From positions 19,529,240-19,593,239 of the forward strand of contig NC_058198.1 of the NCBI RefSeq assembly GCF_907165205.1: a stretch of 64,000 nt of DNA, written 5' to 3'. Position 1 is the stretch's first letter, and every line of letters starts with the position of its first letter. Below are positions 42,385 through 53,761 of the stretch, one piece after another. The stretch is from Coccinella septempunctata. Its lineage: Eukaryota > Arthropoda > Insecta > Coleoptera > Coccinellidae. The notes beneath the pieces are model-generated. The model saw nothing but the letters and a program-made list of their open reading frames with translations. It was not told the DNA's origin and searched no databases. Both the position numbers and the translations under genes were made by a program.

Positions 42385-43275
42385 GTTTTTGTGTCTCCCC
42401 TTTCCTCCCCCAAGATAGGACTTGACTTAATTAGTTTTTAGTTTCTACCTCTGACCTCCCTCAAGATAGGACTTGAGTTCATTAGTTTTTAGTTACTCCT
42501 CCCGCCCTCCCCAAGATAGGACTTGAGTTCATTAGTTTTAAGTTACTTCCCCCGCCCTCCCCAAGATAGGACTTGAGTTCATTAGTTTTAAGTTACTCTC
42601 TCTGCCCTCCCCCAAGATAGGACTTGACTTAATTAGTTTTTAGTTTCTACCTCTGACCTCCCTCAAGATAGGACTTGAGTTCATTAGTTTTTAGTTACTC
42701 CCCCCCGCCCTCCCCAAGATAGGACTTGAGTTCATTAGTTTTAAGTTACTTCCCCCGCCCTCCCCAAGATAGGACTTGAGTTCATTAGTTTTAAGTTACT
42801 CCCTCTGCCCTCCCCCAAGATAGGACTTGAGTTCATTAGTTTTAAGTTACTTCCCCCGCCCTCCCCAAGATAGGACTTGAGTTCATTAGTTTTAATTTAC
42901 TCTCTCTGCCCTCCCCCAATATAGGACTTGAGTTCATTAGTTTTGAGTTACTCCCTCTGCCCTTCCCCAAGATAGGACTTGAGTTCATTAGTTTTGAGTT
43001 ACTCCCTCTACCCTCCCCCAAGAAAGGACTTGAGTTAATTAGTTTTAAGTTACTACCTCCGCCCTCCGCAAGAAAGGACTTGAATTGAATAGTTTTGAGT
43101 TACTTCCCCCGCCCTCCCCATGATAGGACTTGAGTTCATTAGTTTTAAGTTACTCCCTCTGCCCTCCCCCAAGAAAGGACTTGATTTAATTAGTTTTGAG
43201 TTACTCCCTCCGCCCTCCCCAAGAAAGGACTTGAATTGATTAGTTTTAAGTTTCTTACTCTCTCCCTCAAGATTG
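42385..43275 (+). repeat. 50-bp minisatellite, about 18 copies
   Basis: Tandem units of 50-51 bp with core CAAGATAGGACTTGAGTTC, then ATTAGTTTTAAGTTACT and a C/T-rich spacer (CCCYCYGCCCTCCCC). Measured GG-to-GG spacing from 42469 onward is 50, 50, 51, 51, 51, 50, 51, 50. Variant units recur in order (42413-42590 repeated from about 42614), showing a higher-order period near 201 bp. The right end decays into AAGAAAGG variants. Confidence 0.93.
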
Positions 43276-43429
43276 GACTCGAAATTATTTTCAAGTAAAT
43301 TTATAGTTTCTCTTGAGTCGATGATATAGTGTTGGAGTAGAATACAAATTGGGCAGCAAAGTGTTGACGGATCGACAATGAGCTTGACATAAATTCAATA
43401 TCTCCAAACATACAAGGATGAATATGAAA

Positions 43430-44105
43430 GTATGATCCCTGGCGGTTCAGCGGCGGTTTTACAAATTTTTAGTTTGGAGGTTGGACTCTGTTTACCCTCC
43501 AATAGGTTGCGACCACAAGAGTCTTCTGAAAAGATTCAGTGCTCAGCCGCTAGAAACTAGAAGACCTCTTTTAGCTCTCAATACTCTATTCAAATTGTTG
43601 AATAACAGGATTGACTGCCCAGCACTGTTAGAGAAACTTCCAATTTCAACTCCACGTTTAGAGAGTAGAGGTAGAACACTTTATTATTTGAGATCGGGAA
43701 GGACAAATTTGAGCTTGCAGTCGCCAAGTCATTATATGTGTGATATATATAATCAGATAGCAGATAAAGTTGATTTATTTGTTGATTCCTTGGATAAAAT
43801 CCTGAAGGCGTATATTGGTGTGGTCGAGTGAATCAATTCAATTAGGGATTTATACAATTTGAATTTTTTTTTTCGTTTTTTTTCGTTTTTTTTCCTTTTA
43901 CTGTTAATGTTCATTGTTGTGGGCTCAGTAATTTTGGCATTGTTTCTATTTCCAGATTTGTATTTGCATTTTTTTTGTTGTTGTAATATTTTTCATTTAT
44001 ATTTAGGCTGTCATATGGGTTTATATATATTTTTTTAACATATTTACACTTCCTGTAATTGGGTGTTTTACCTGTTGGAAATAAAGGCTTATTATATATT
44101 ATATA
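43430..44105 (+). pseudogene. LINE 3' fragment
   Basis: Coding 43450-43831 gives a post-RT C-terminal domain: PLETRRPLLALNTLFKLLN, RIDCPALLEKLPI, and the ending SLDKILKAYIGVVE. The related minus fragment at 46.5-47.0 kb belongs to the same broad LINE type. The 3' UTR ends GTTGGAAATAAAGGCTTATTA followed by an AT-rich run, the likely tail. It is 5' truncated with no RT catalytic motif. Confidence 0.75.
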
Positions 44106-44384
44106 TATTATATTTAATCCAGGATTATCTTTACATCGAGGTATGCACAAATTGCCATGTATGTATTCAAGTACTCCCTTACAGGTGCCACTCCCCAATA
44201 ATATGGAAAGTGTTCCAAAAAAACTGCTGTGCCTTATAGAAATGATCTTACTGGATCTACAGTTTTACTGCTCTCAATTGTATAAATCTATGTAAAACTT
44301 TTTTTATACTCTAATTGACGCTAGCTTCAGGAAGAATGCTTCTTATGTGCCTTTTTTTGTGGGATTTATTGATAATAACAAATA

Positions 44385-46345
44385 TTGCAACAAGTAAAGA
44401 AAAATTCGGTAGAAACCAACCAGGAAGTCAAGGCCAAATTTCAAGGAATAAAGCACTTAGAGCAACAAGTAATCCTTTACAACACAATCTTTGGTGCATA
44501 GATAGTGGTGCCAGCTCCCATATGACAGGTGACAAAAGTCTATTAATGAATTTCAGTGACAATCACAGTGGTCAAAATATATATGTCGCTAACAACAATG
44601 AATTAAAATGTGGTGGATCAGGCGATACAATAGTTGAATTGTCTCATAGTAATCAAATAAAGACAATATCAAATATCATGTATATTGAAAATCTGACTGC
44701 CAATTTACTCTCTGTCAGTGCAATAGTTCAAAAGGACTATAGCGTCATATTTGATAAACAAGGTTGTCACATAATTGACCGAAAGAAATGTCAAGTTCAG
44801 GGAGAGGTTGTGGCCACAGGTACCAATGTAGGAGGATTGTTTATTCTTGATGGCAAACAAAAGGAATCTGCAAACCTGGCTAGTAAGAATAACGATGAAG
44901 AATTATGGCACAAAAGGCTTGGCCATTTAAACTACATCAGTATGAATCTTTTGAAGAATAGCCATGCTACTGGCATAGATTTTCCTTCAATAACTAAGCC
45001 AGATAAATGTATAACAGGCATAAAAGGTGAACAATGTAAAAAAACTTTCAAATCAGTTAATTCAAAACTTTCCAAGAATAAGCTGGATCTAATCCATACA
45101 GATCTATGTGGGCCAATGCAAGTGGAGTCATGGGGAGGAGACAAATATATGTTTACCCTAATAGATGATCACACACGAAAAGTATTTGCCTATTTTCTGA
45201 AAATCAAAAGTGATGTTCCAGAAATTTTTCAACAATTCGAAAATATGGTTGAAAATGAATGTGAAAGAAAAATTAAAACTGTTCGTTCAGATAATGGGAA
45301 TGAGTATTGCAATGCCAAATTAATGAATATCTTCAAGGCGTCTGGAATTAAACATCAAGTTACAGTTCCATATAACCCCGAACAAAATGGGTTGGCTGAA
45401 AGATACAACCGAACAATAATGGAAAAGGTTCGTTGTATGCTCCTTGATTCAAACTCTGATCAGAGGATGTGGGCAGAGGCAGCAAATACAGCTATATATA
45501 TTATTAATAGATCTCCAGCTAAGAAAATTCCAGGGCAGACCCCAGAAGAAAGATGGTCTAATGAAAGAGTGGATCTTTCTCATTTAAGAATTTTTGGATG
45601 TCCAGCCTATGTTCATATACCTTCTGCAAAACGAAAGAAATTAGATGCTAAGAGCAAAATGTATATTTTTGTTGGATACAACGTAAGTTCATATAGACTA
45701 ATTGATCCAACAACTCATAAAGTTATATCTGCATGCAGTGTTGAATTCTTTGAACATGAATTGATAAGAAATTCAACTAATCATGGCAATCAAATCCAGT
45801 CTACAGAAAAGATAGTCCTTATATCCAATGAAGATTTGGCAGTTCAAGAAGAAGATGAAAATGTTCAACAAGAAGATGAAAATGTTCCAGAAGCAATTTC
45901 TAGTGATGATGAGTCCCTTCCAGATGATGATGCTTTGTTGGAACCAGAACCAGAACCAGTCAGTTCTCGCTATCCTCTTAGAATAAGAAATCCCAAGGTA
46001 TTTCCAGATTATGTTAGTTATTTATGTAGAGATAAAGAACCTATAACTTATGAAGAAGCTCTTTCCTCACCTAATCATAAAAATTGTCAATCCGCTATGA
46101 TAAAAGAGTATGATAGTCTTGTAGAGAATAATACTTGGTCATTGGTTGATAAACCCAACACTAATTGCAATATTATTAAAAATAAGTGGGTTTACAAAGT
46201 TAAGAGAGACTCAAATGGAAATATTGTAAATTATAAAGCACGGCTTGTAGCAAAGGGGTGTAGTCAGAAAGCAGGGTTAGATTATAATGAAACATTTTCA
46301 CCTGTTGTAAGTTATAGTTCGCTTAGATTACTTTTTGCCATTGCT
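44385..46345 (+). CDS. Ty1/copia polyprotein: protease, integrase, start of RT
   Basis: The open frame runs from 44315, but homology starts near 44385; most of gag is missing. The protease shows LWCIDSGASSHMTGD. The pre-integrase domain has ELWHKRLGHLNYISM. The integrase core has LIHTDLCGPMQVES, TVRSDNGNEYCN and PEQNGLAERYNRTI, giving D, D, E. Then come RIFGCPAYVHIP and SKMYIFVGYN, a Glu-rich spacer with a duplicated QEEDENV, and RT beginning NTWSLVDKPN, NKWVYKVKRD, YKARLVAKGCSQK and SYSSLRLLFAIA. Here a LINE fragment interrupts at about 46345. Elements of this class copy RNA into cDNA in virus-like particles; this one is broken. Confidence 0.9.
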
Positions 46346-47030
46346 TTTTTTATTATTATTATAACTTTATTGTCCAAACAGGCTCTAGGCCCAATTACAG
46401 GACACTGGTAATATCTTAAATTTATACAAACAGTAAAAAAAAAATTGAAAACAAAATATTCACATATACAGATACAGATACAAGAAGTGACAACAAATTC
46501 AACAAAAGAAAGAAACAATACATTTATTCTCGAATGAAAGTTTTGGAGGCTTAACTACTGCTACTGGGCCTCAAACAGAAACGCTTTCAATTCCCTCCCG
46601 AATCGAGACAGACCAACAGAATTGGCATCCATATTTCGGCAGCACAGATTGAATCTATTGCACATCGAAAAAAGTGGGGATCTACGAAGAGCGTTAGTAC
46701 GTGGTGTAGCCAGATAGAAACATTGGCTAAATCTGCTATTGACTCTAGGAACATGAAAGTTCAGCTGAGACAACAGGCCTGGAGAGTCAACGAGGTAATT
46801 CACCAACTTGTATACGAATATACAAGCGTAATAAGTTCTCCTGTCTTCGAGGGAAAGCAGATGGAAACGCCTCAACAATATTGTATTCTCCGTACCACGC
46901 TGGGGGTAGACGCCTGTAACCTTGAACGAGAGGTACTTCATGAACTGACGCTGAACCGATTCGATGGACTGTATATGAACCGCATAAATGGGCGACCAAA
47001 CAAGGTTGCCATACTCCGAACGAGACCTCA
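46346..47030 (-). pseudogene. 5'-truncated LINE inserted in copia RT
   Basis: Minus-strand LINE 3' end. The frame 46561-47031 encodes the post-RT domain (RSRSEYGNLVWSPIYAVH, SVQRQFMKYLSFK, LSLEDRRTYYACIFVYKL, FGRELKAFLFEAQ). The 3' end at about 46346-46375 reads AATAAAGTTATAATAATAA then A-run on the minus strand. CATTG occurs at both borders of the copia sequence (about 46338 and 47028) and may be the target duplication. Copia RT resumes at once to the right. Confidence 0.85.
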
Positions 47031-48268
47031 CATTGGGGCTAAATTAAATTTAAAAATCAAGCATTTTGATATTAAAAATGCCTTTTTGCACGGTCAATTA
47101 AAAGAAGATATTTATATGCAACAGCCTGAAGGTTTTATACAACCAGGTTTAGAGAATAAGGTGTGCAAATTGCAAAAATCAATATATGGCTTAAAACAGT
47201 CATCAAGAACTTGGTTCGAACAAACCAAGAATGTAATTGTATCTGAAAATTTTGTGCAAAGTAAACATGAACCTTGCATTTTTTATAGAGTCAACAACCA
47301 TCAAATTATCATAATTGCTGTCTATGTTGATGATTATCTCATTTTCTATAATGATGAAGCAGATTTTAACGAAATAAAAACTGTATTACAGAGCAAGTTC
47401 AAAATTAAGGACATATTTTAGGTATGAAAATAGAAAGAAATTGAGAAAATAACACCATCAAACTAAGTAATAAACAATATATTTTGAATATTTAAGAAAG
47501 GTTTGGCATGCTAGATGCAAATCCAGTTGGTACACCACTGGAAACAGGTCTAAAATTTGAGAAAGGACCAGAAAGTAATTCTAATAAAGAATATCAGGAA
47601 CTAATCGGATGTTTGATGTACTTAAGTGTTACTTGTCATTCGATATTGCCTATGCAACTTCTTACCTGAGTCAATTCAATAATTGTGATAATGAAGCTCA
47701 TTGGTTAGCAGCTAAAAGAATATCAAGATACCTTAAAGGTACCATAGATTTAGGTTTAGTATATGGTAGAACTGAAGAGCCTCTTCAAAGCTGTGTAGAT
47801 GCTGACTGGGGTAACGACCCAATAGACCGCAAATCATATTCAGGGTTTGTTTTGAAACTAAATGGTGCAGGTATTGCATGGGAAAGCTAAAAGCAAAGGA
47901 TTGTATCTTTGTCATAAACTGAAGCGGAATACATTTCTCTCAGTGAAGGTGCTGAGCAAACTGTATTTATTCATGATCTATTACAAGAATTACTGCAAAA
48001 CTCAACATATATTAATTCAATTGTGTCTCCAAAATTAACAAAAATTTATTGTGACAGCCAAAGTGCGATAAGCATAGCTAGAAGCCCATTCACTAGTAAA
48101 AGAAGTAAACACATACACATAAGATATCATTACGTTCGAGATTTAGTTGAAAACAATTTAATTGAAATTTCATATATATCGACTAAAAACATGTTAGCGG
48201 ATTTCCTAACAAAAAGTGTAAATAAAGAAAAACACACTTTGTGTAGAATAGGGATTGGTCTACTGTAA
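47031..48268 (+). pseudogene. Ty1/copia RT (rest) and RNase H
   Basis: RT continues with LNLKIKHFDIKNAFLHGQLK, YMQQPEGFIQPG, CKLQKSIYGLKQSSRTW and the catalytic IIAVYVDDYLIFYND, ending at a stop at 47421. Further pieces in shifted frames are LDANPVGTPLETGLKF, YQELIGCLMYL, DIAYATSYLSQFN, AAKRISRYLKGTIDLGL and, for RNase H, SCVDADWGNDPIDRKSYSG, TEAEYISLSEGAEQ, KIYCDSQSAISIARSP and NMLADFLTKSV. At least three frame breaks or stops occur between 47421 and 47920. The YVDD and RNase H acidic residues are present, but the enzyme cannot be made as one chain. Confidence 0.85.
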
Positions 48269-49642
48269 TGAATAAAATGAATTACTTTTTAGATATATTT
48301 CTGTTCATTGTATACAGTAGGACATTCCAAATTAGATTTTTTTTGTTTTTGTATTTTTCTCACATATGGGATCAAGGGAGAGTGTTGGTATTTAATTATA
48401 TTTTATATGATCCCATAAATTGGTAACATTACTTCTACATGTCAGAATCACATATATCTGTGTTCACTTTTTTTGTTAATAAAGTAGTTATAAAAAATAA
48501 TGTAATGGCGGTTTAAGATTCTAGAAAGAACATTGTTTAAAACGTTGATTATTGCTTTCAATATTAATATTAAAGTGTTACTTTTGTTATTGGTGCTGTT
48601 ACTGAATTGAACCCTAGTTCCTTACCACTGTAACCACAACATTTACTGCTTGATTAAAATCTTTTCTATATATACTCTAATTGAAACTTATTTCAGAAAG
48701 AATACTTCTTATGTGCCTCTTTTATGTGATTTAATTCACAATTGTATTTAATCTAATAATCTTTTTACTTCAATTGAAGCTCACATTGCCTCTATTATCT
48801 CAGTTACCTACTATGTATCACCAAAACTGTGAATTGTACGATGTAAAGAGGTTTCCTCTTCAAAACTGCATTACCTTTATTTTTCATCTTGCTCGAAAAA
48901 TTAATTCCATTTAGAAATGTACTTTGAAATTTTTTGTCCTACACTGTTATCAGTGTAGGCATAAAAATAAAATATTAGTCTTTATTGTAAAGAAAACGAA
49001 GTGCTCTATGGTTAGTAGAAAAAGAGAGGTTAAGTCGATGAAAAAAAGACGACAAGATTGTAAGATGGTTTTTGTATGTTAATAATAAAGATAATCCAAA
49101 AACATCTAGTAGTCTCATAAATTAAATAAAATAAAAAACAGGAATAAAAAAATAAAACAATCAGGGAAAGAAAATGAAGAAGGGAATGAAATGAAGAATC
49201 CATTTCATGGGTAAAATTTTCGCTTATTTTGCGAATATAATTTTGTACAGATTAAGTTCTCTCTCATTAAATAAAACTAAAATTTTCTGTAATATTCCTG
49301 AAAATATTTATTGCTCAATAATAATAATTCCATAATTTAACTTGGAAGGGAACTCCCAAACTAGCATATCATAATAAAATTCAATGAAGCTAACTATATA
49401 TTAATATATTTCCACAATTACCGTTCAATAGAACATTTATCCGGCATCTGGATACCGTAAACGAACGATTCAGAGCAATCCGAAAGGTCCGAGGTAGTTG
49501 CCGAACGCGGTAAATATATTGTAGGCAATTCCGTTCTGACCCGAACGCACCCAAAGTTGATAATTCGCTTCTATGATTTTATGATCGCTCCCAAAGATAT
49601 ATTATTGCAGAATCTGGCAACAAAATCCACGAATGACGCTTT
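48269..49642. other. Copia 3' LTR candidate and AT-rich DNA
   Basis: After the pol stop a purine tract (GGGATCAAGGGAGAG) precedes TGTTGGTATTTA at about 48380, the usual copia-LTR start; a matching end CCACAACA lies at about 48641. A 65-bp stretch at 48671-48735 is about 80% similar to 44306-44372 at the other end of the element. From 48740 to 49600 the DNA is AT-rich and I see no gene. Confidence 0.55.
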
Positions 49643-51604
49643 TTGCGCATGCGCAATTTGAACCTCAAAACTCACTTGTGTAAACAGCGAGTTTACCAAA
49701 AATTCATTTTGTTAACCGGTAGCGAAACTAGAAACAAAATTTTCTGTTGGTACTGTTTACTATTTTCCGATCAAAAAGGCCCTTTCTGTTCGACTGGATA
49801 CGATAACTTGAAGGAAATTCATCGCGCTTCGGGTAAACATGAAATTTCTAAAGAACATACTCATTCGGCTTTGAAATTCAAGTTGTTCGGAAAACAAAAT
49901 ATTTTGAATACTTTGGACAGTGCTCATCGCGAATTCATTAAGAGCTTCAACGAGGTTAGGGAGAATCGAAAAATGATCAAGCATTTGTTGAACATGATTA
50001 TTTTCCTGTCGACACAAGAGCTAGCATTTAGGATAATTTCAGGGAGCTTGCTAAATTCGCCGCGACGTTAGACGAGGATTTCAAGAAATTTGTAGATCCT
50101 ACCGTATTTTGTGGCTTATCGAAATCAATACAGAATGATTTGATTGATTCGGTGACCAAAATTCTTAGAGATAAAATTCAAAATGCAGAGTGTTTTTCAT
50201 GGGAAATAGACGAGACAACAGATAGGTATTAGATGTTTTTCTCAGATGTCTGTTATTTTTCGCTTTGTTCGAGACGGTAAAATATCGGAACGATTTTGAG
50301 GTTTTTTCGATGTCAGTAAAGGTCGAACCGCGAATGATATTTTTAATACTTTGTTGGAGAATTTTGGTTGTTTCAATATTGCTGCAAAATTAGTAGGACA
50401 AACATATGACGGGGCGGCTGTAATGGCAGGAGAAATAAACGGTTTACAATCGCGAATCACGACCATTGCTCCTCAAGCACTCTTCACGAACTGTTATGCA
50501 CATAAATTAAATTTAGTTTTACAAGATTCTACGAAAAAAATTAATGAATGTCGCGTGTTTTTTTCAAATCTTTCGGGATTTTCATAGTTTTTTACTAAAT
50601 CTATAATAGTAAACGTACGAATATCTTGGACCAAATTTGCAAGAAAAGATTACCCTCTAGCTCGGAAACTCGTTGGAATTTCAAATCTCGGGCTGTTAAT
50701 ACGATATTTGATAGGCGGGAGAATTTAATTGAAGTTTTTGACTATATCAGCGAAAATGGGAATGGGATGATATTTCAATACGTGAAGCCGTCGGTTTAAA
50801 GAAACTTTTGAATGATTTCGAATTCTTGTTCATTCTTCATACTTTCAATTTGATTTTCACATACACGGACCCTGTTTTTTCTATCATCCAACATAAGTTA
50901 TCGGATATAACTTATTGTAACGAAAGAATCTCGTCGCTTTTGTCTACTCTGAAGAAATTTCGAAGAGAAGATGAATATTTTATTCGCTTATATTCAGAAG
51001 TAGAGAAACTCCCGGAAGTAATGCCACCGAGCTCTAAACGCCGATAAAGCAAAATTGATTCCGAAAGTCAACTTACGGATAATTCCTCAATGAAACGGCT
51101 TTATTTCGAAATTTTAGATCTAATTATAACACAAATTGAAATTCGGTTCAAAGATATTTCGTCACTCAATTTTTTGGAATTAGTTAATTTTGATAAATTC
51201 GATTCGTACGTTCGTAATTTTCCGGAAATTCCTTGTGTGTTTGATCAATAACTACAAGAACTTTTTCGATAAAGATAAACTCAAACGCGATTTACAGATT
51301 TTGTACACAGACAATGCAATCTTCGGTAATTCAAAAACGGTGAATGGTGTGACGGAATTCTTTTTTTCGAATAATATTGTTTCTGATGTTCCTGAACTTT
51401 ACAAGTTATTTTGTATGATTTTGTCCCTGCCACCAACATCCGCTTCCGTAGAAAGAAGTTTTTCTGCGCTCAAAAGAATTAGATCTTTCAGTAGGAACAC
51501 GATGTCTCAAGACCGATTAAATAACTTGGCACTCATATCAATCGAACGTGGCTTAGTTAAGGAATTAGCTAGAGGGGAAACTTTTTTCGAGAAAACCATT
51601 GATG
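49643..51604 (+). pseudogene. hAT transposase (DUF4371/ZMYM-like), frameshifted
   Basis: Pieces in several frames are collinear with hAT transposases of the type found in ZMYM1-like proteins. N terminus: THLCKQRVYQKF, then the TTF-like region IFCWYCLLFSDQKGPFC. Next come LSTQELAFR, FRELAKFAATLDEDF and SWEIDETTDR (first catalytic Asp). Then KLVGQTYDGAAVMAGEING (second), NCYAHKLNLVLQ, and the C-terminal dimerisation block SVERSFSALKRIRSFSRNTM, LNNLALISIERGL. At least four stops or shifts are present (near 50031, 50230, 50300 and 50590). The final piece reads on without a stop into Helitron sequence at about 51604. Terminal repeats are not resolved; a degraded left terminus may lie at 18924. Confidence 0.8.
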
Positions 51605-51960
51605 ACATTCCTGATCATGTGAATGATCCTGAACTGCATCATATTGTAGTTACTAACATGATTCATGGACCATGTGGCATCATCAATACCCAATCACCAT
51701 GCATGGTTAATGGAAAATGTTCAAAGCGATATCCAAGAGATTTCACTCCGGACTCTATCACTGGCAACGATAGTTATCCACTGTATCGCCGTCGATCACC
51801 TGAAGATAACGGCAGAACCACCATGAGGAGAGTTAATGGAAATGATGTTATAGTCGATAATACTTGGATTGTTCCTTATTCACCACTTCCTTCGAAAACA
51901 TTCAAGGCCCATTGCAATGTGGAGTACTGCAATTCTGTGATGTCAATCAAATATATCTGA
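51605..51960 (+). pseudogene. Helitron Rep fragment B
   Basis: Encodes the part of a Helitron Rep/helicase that follows the HUH region: IPDHVNDPELHHIV, NMIHGPCGIINTQSPCMVN, GKCSKRYPRDFT, YPLYRRRSPEDNG, WIVPYSPLPSKTFKAHCNVE and YCNSVMSIKYI, then a stop. Its first residues continue precisely where fragment A (17975-18923) stops, in the same orientation. It forms one 256-codon frame (51190-51960) with the hAT C terminus. The two catalytic Tyr and the helicase lie further on in the family and are absent. Confidence 0.88.
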
Positions 51961-52020
51961 ATATATCGAATTGGTAATTAAGAGAGGTGGATTGTATTTG
52001 TTTACAATTGAAATATCATC

Positions 52021-52489
52021 ATGCAATCTTTTTATTCACAGGGAAATGTACCAGATAATTTCAAATTTTTATTTGGAAGAAACCAAGGGAGTAGAAACGT
52101 CAAGTATTCCCCTGAGATAAGAAAATTCACGGTAACCTTGCAGTTCTATTCCACTAGAGCCTATGAATATGTCAGAAAGACTACAGGAAATGTATTACCA
52201 CACACGAGCACATTGAGAAAACGGTGCAGTGTGGTTGATGGAAAACCAGGTTTTTCTGGGGAAGCTCTGCAGGCACTGAATGTCAAAAATGAAAAGGGTC
52301 AAGCCCTCATTAACATTGTTGTCGATTCGGTCACAAATGATTTATGGTAATGGGGAATTTCACGGAGGTGTCGATTTAGGAACAGGTTTAGGAGAAGAAA
52401 ATGAATGCGCACAACAAGCAACCAGCGCTTTAGTATTCATGGCAGTAGCAATCAATAGGCGTTTTCGAAAACTTACTCAGGGTTACTAA
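52021..52489 (+). pseudogene. P-element/THAP9-like transposase fragment
   Basis: Recognisable by YSPEIRKFTVTLQFYSTRAY, VRKTTGNVLPHTSTLRK, VVDGKPGFSGEALQALN and, in a shifted frame, YGNGEFHGGVDLGTGL, ECAQQATSALVFMAVAINR. These match the central RNase-H-like part of P-element transposases (Tnp_P_element). The N-terminal THAP domain and GTP-binding and C-terminal parts are missing, and a frameshift occurs near 52345. It sits between the Helitron and Harbinger sequences with no visible terminal repeats, so it is a relic. Confidence 0.8.
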
Positions 52490-53122
52490 CTCGATCCATT
52501 GAGGTCACGTGACGGATCTTCTCGGATCACTGACCCGGTTCTAAGTTCACGAACTTATCAGGTTAGGATTTGGAAGTGTAAGAATAAGAATAACATAACC
52601 AAACATTTTCACAGGGTGTCTGCATAGGCAGATCATTTCTGTTCCCAGTTAATTTCTCCAGCTTATTCTCTAGCTTTGCTTGTGATATCTTATAATTTGT
52701 GGCGTGCCCTTCAAGTGATCAATTTATATTAGTGTTCTGTAGTGATCAATATCAAAATTATGAGCAAAAGGAAAATTGCAGCTATAGTGGCATTAGCCTT
52801 TGATTCATTTTTTGATAATGATGATGAAATGGAGGAGGAAATAACATGTGTTATGTTATCTTCGAGTATGATTGAGAAGCCTGTAGCTAAGCGCAGAAGG
52901 CTCTGCATTCAAAATTATGAAGAAGTTGTTCTACATTATTCCTTCCACCCGAACATTTGGTTAGAACTGTTTGTGATTGTGGTGTGTGATTCACCCTCGG
53001 ATTCACCGAAGGAATACAAAGAGGAAGTACCTACCTATAATAAGCTTATGGTTGTCGCTGCAAACTGTAAGTACATATTAACCTTTTTCACGTGCCGAAT
53101 TGGTGAAAATCAAAGACAATGG

Positions 53123-53684
53123 TCGCATTCAGCGGACGAAACAGTTGCGCAACTGTTACCAAACGCTAGCGTAAACGTTCGGTGACATATGCGCTACATT
53201 CTCAACACGTTCTGGAGCGGACGCCACTTTTGGGAGCGGATTTGATTTGTGCTAGGTAACTGTAGCGGAAAGGAGCGAAAGTTGGACTTGAACTGAGTAG
53301 GTAGTTGTTATTTAGTGTGGAAGATGCACGAGCTTGAGTTTGTTGAGGAAAATGAAATGAAAATTGATGGAAGGTAATAAAGAAGGATGTTAAATAAGTT
53401 ATAGGAAATATACTAGAGCAACAAAGTAATTCGTCAGAATTCTAGGTTATGTTTTTCACAAAAAAAAACTGACTTAACCAGCACAAGGTTAACGAAACTT
53501 AAAAAATCCGTTTGTTTACGTCTTTCCTACAGACTTCTCAACTAATCAGCTGATAGTGACAGCTCGTTGGACTGCCTTATCCTATCTCGGCTTGCCAGCG
53601 AACGTTCAACATGTTCCCGACCGCTACCGCTACCGATGGGTAGCAGAAGCGTTTTGCGCTCCGTCCGCTGAATGCGACCAATCA
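53123..53684. repeat. 562-bp segment bounded by an 18-bp perfect inverted repeat
   Basis: TGGTCGCATTCAGCGGAC at 53123-53140 is the exact reverse complement of GTCCGCTGAATGCGACCA at 53667-53684. Inward from these both ends reach GAACGTT-type words within about 90 bp. It may be a MITE or a relic of a DNA transposon end pair. No convincing target duplication was seen, and no gene lies inside. Confidence 0.6.
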
Positions 53685-53761
53685 CGGAAAACCAAGGTGG
53701 TCACCAATACTTTCTACGTTCGCGCGAACAATTGCAAGTGGAAGAACAAGAAAGTTGCAAA

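Noticed and set aside
42385..43275. CRISPR-like array
   Set aside because: The units are contiguous 50-51 bp repeats without unique spacers, and the context is eukaryotic.
18924..51604. A complete hAT element spanning these ends
   Set aside because: Left-end resemblance is weak, and at 51604 only CCATTG resembles an inverse; the transposase coding sequence runs into Helitron with no 3' UTR. Kept only as a hypothesis in the findings.
53672..53761. Upstream in-frame start for the gypsy 3 Gag
   Set aside because: These codons overlap the 18-bp inverted repeat and have no Gag similarity; ATG 53762 (MANVVLTNEQ) is the better start.
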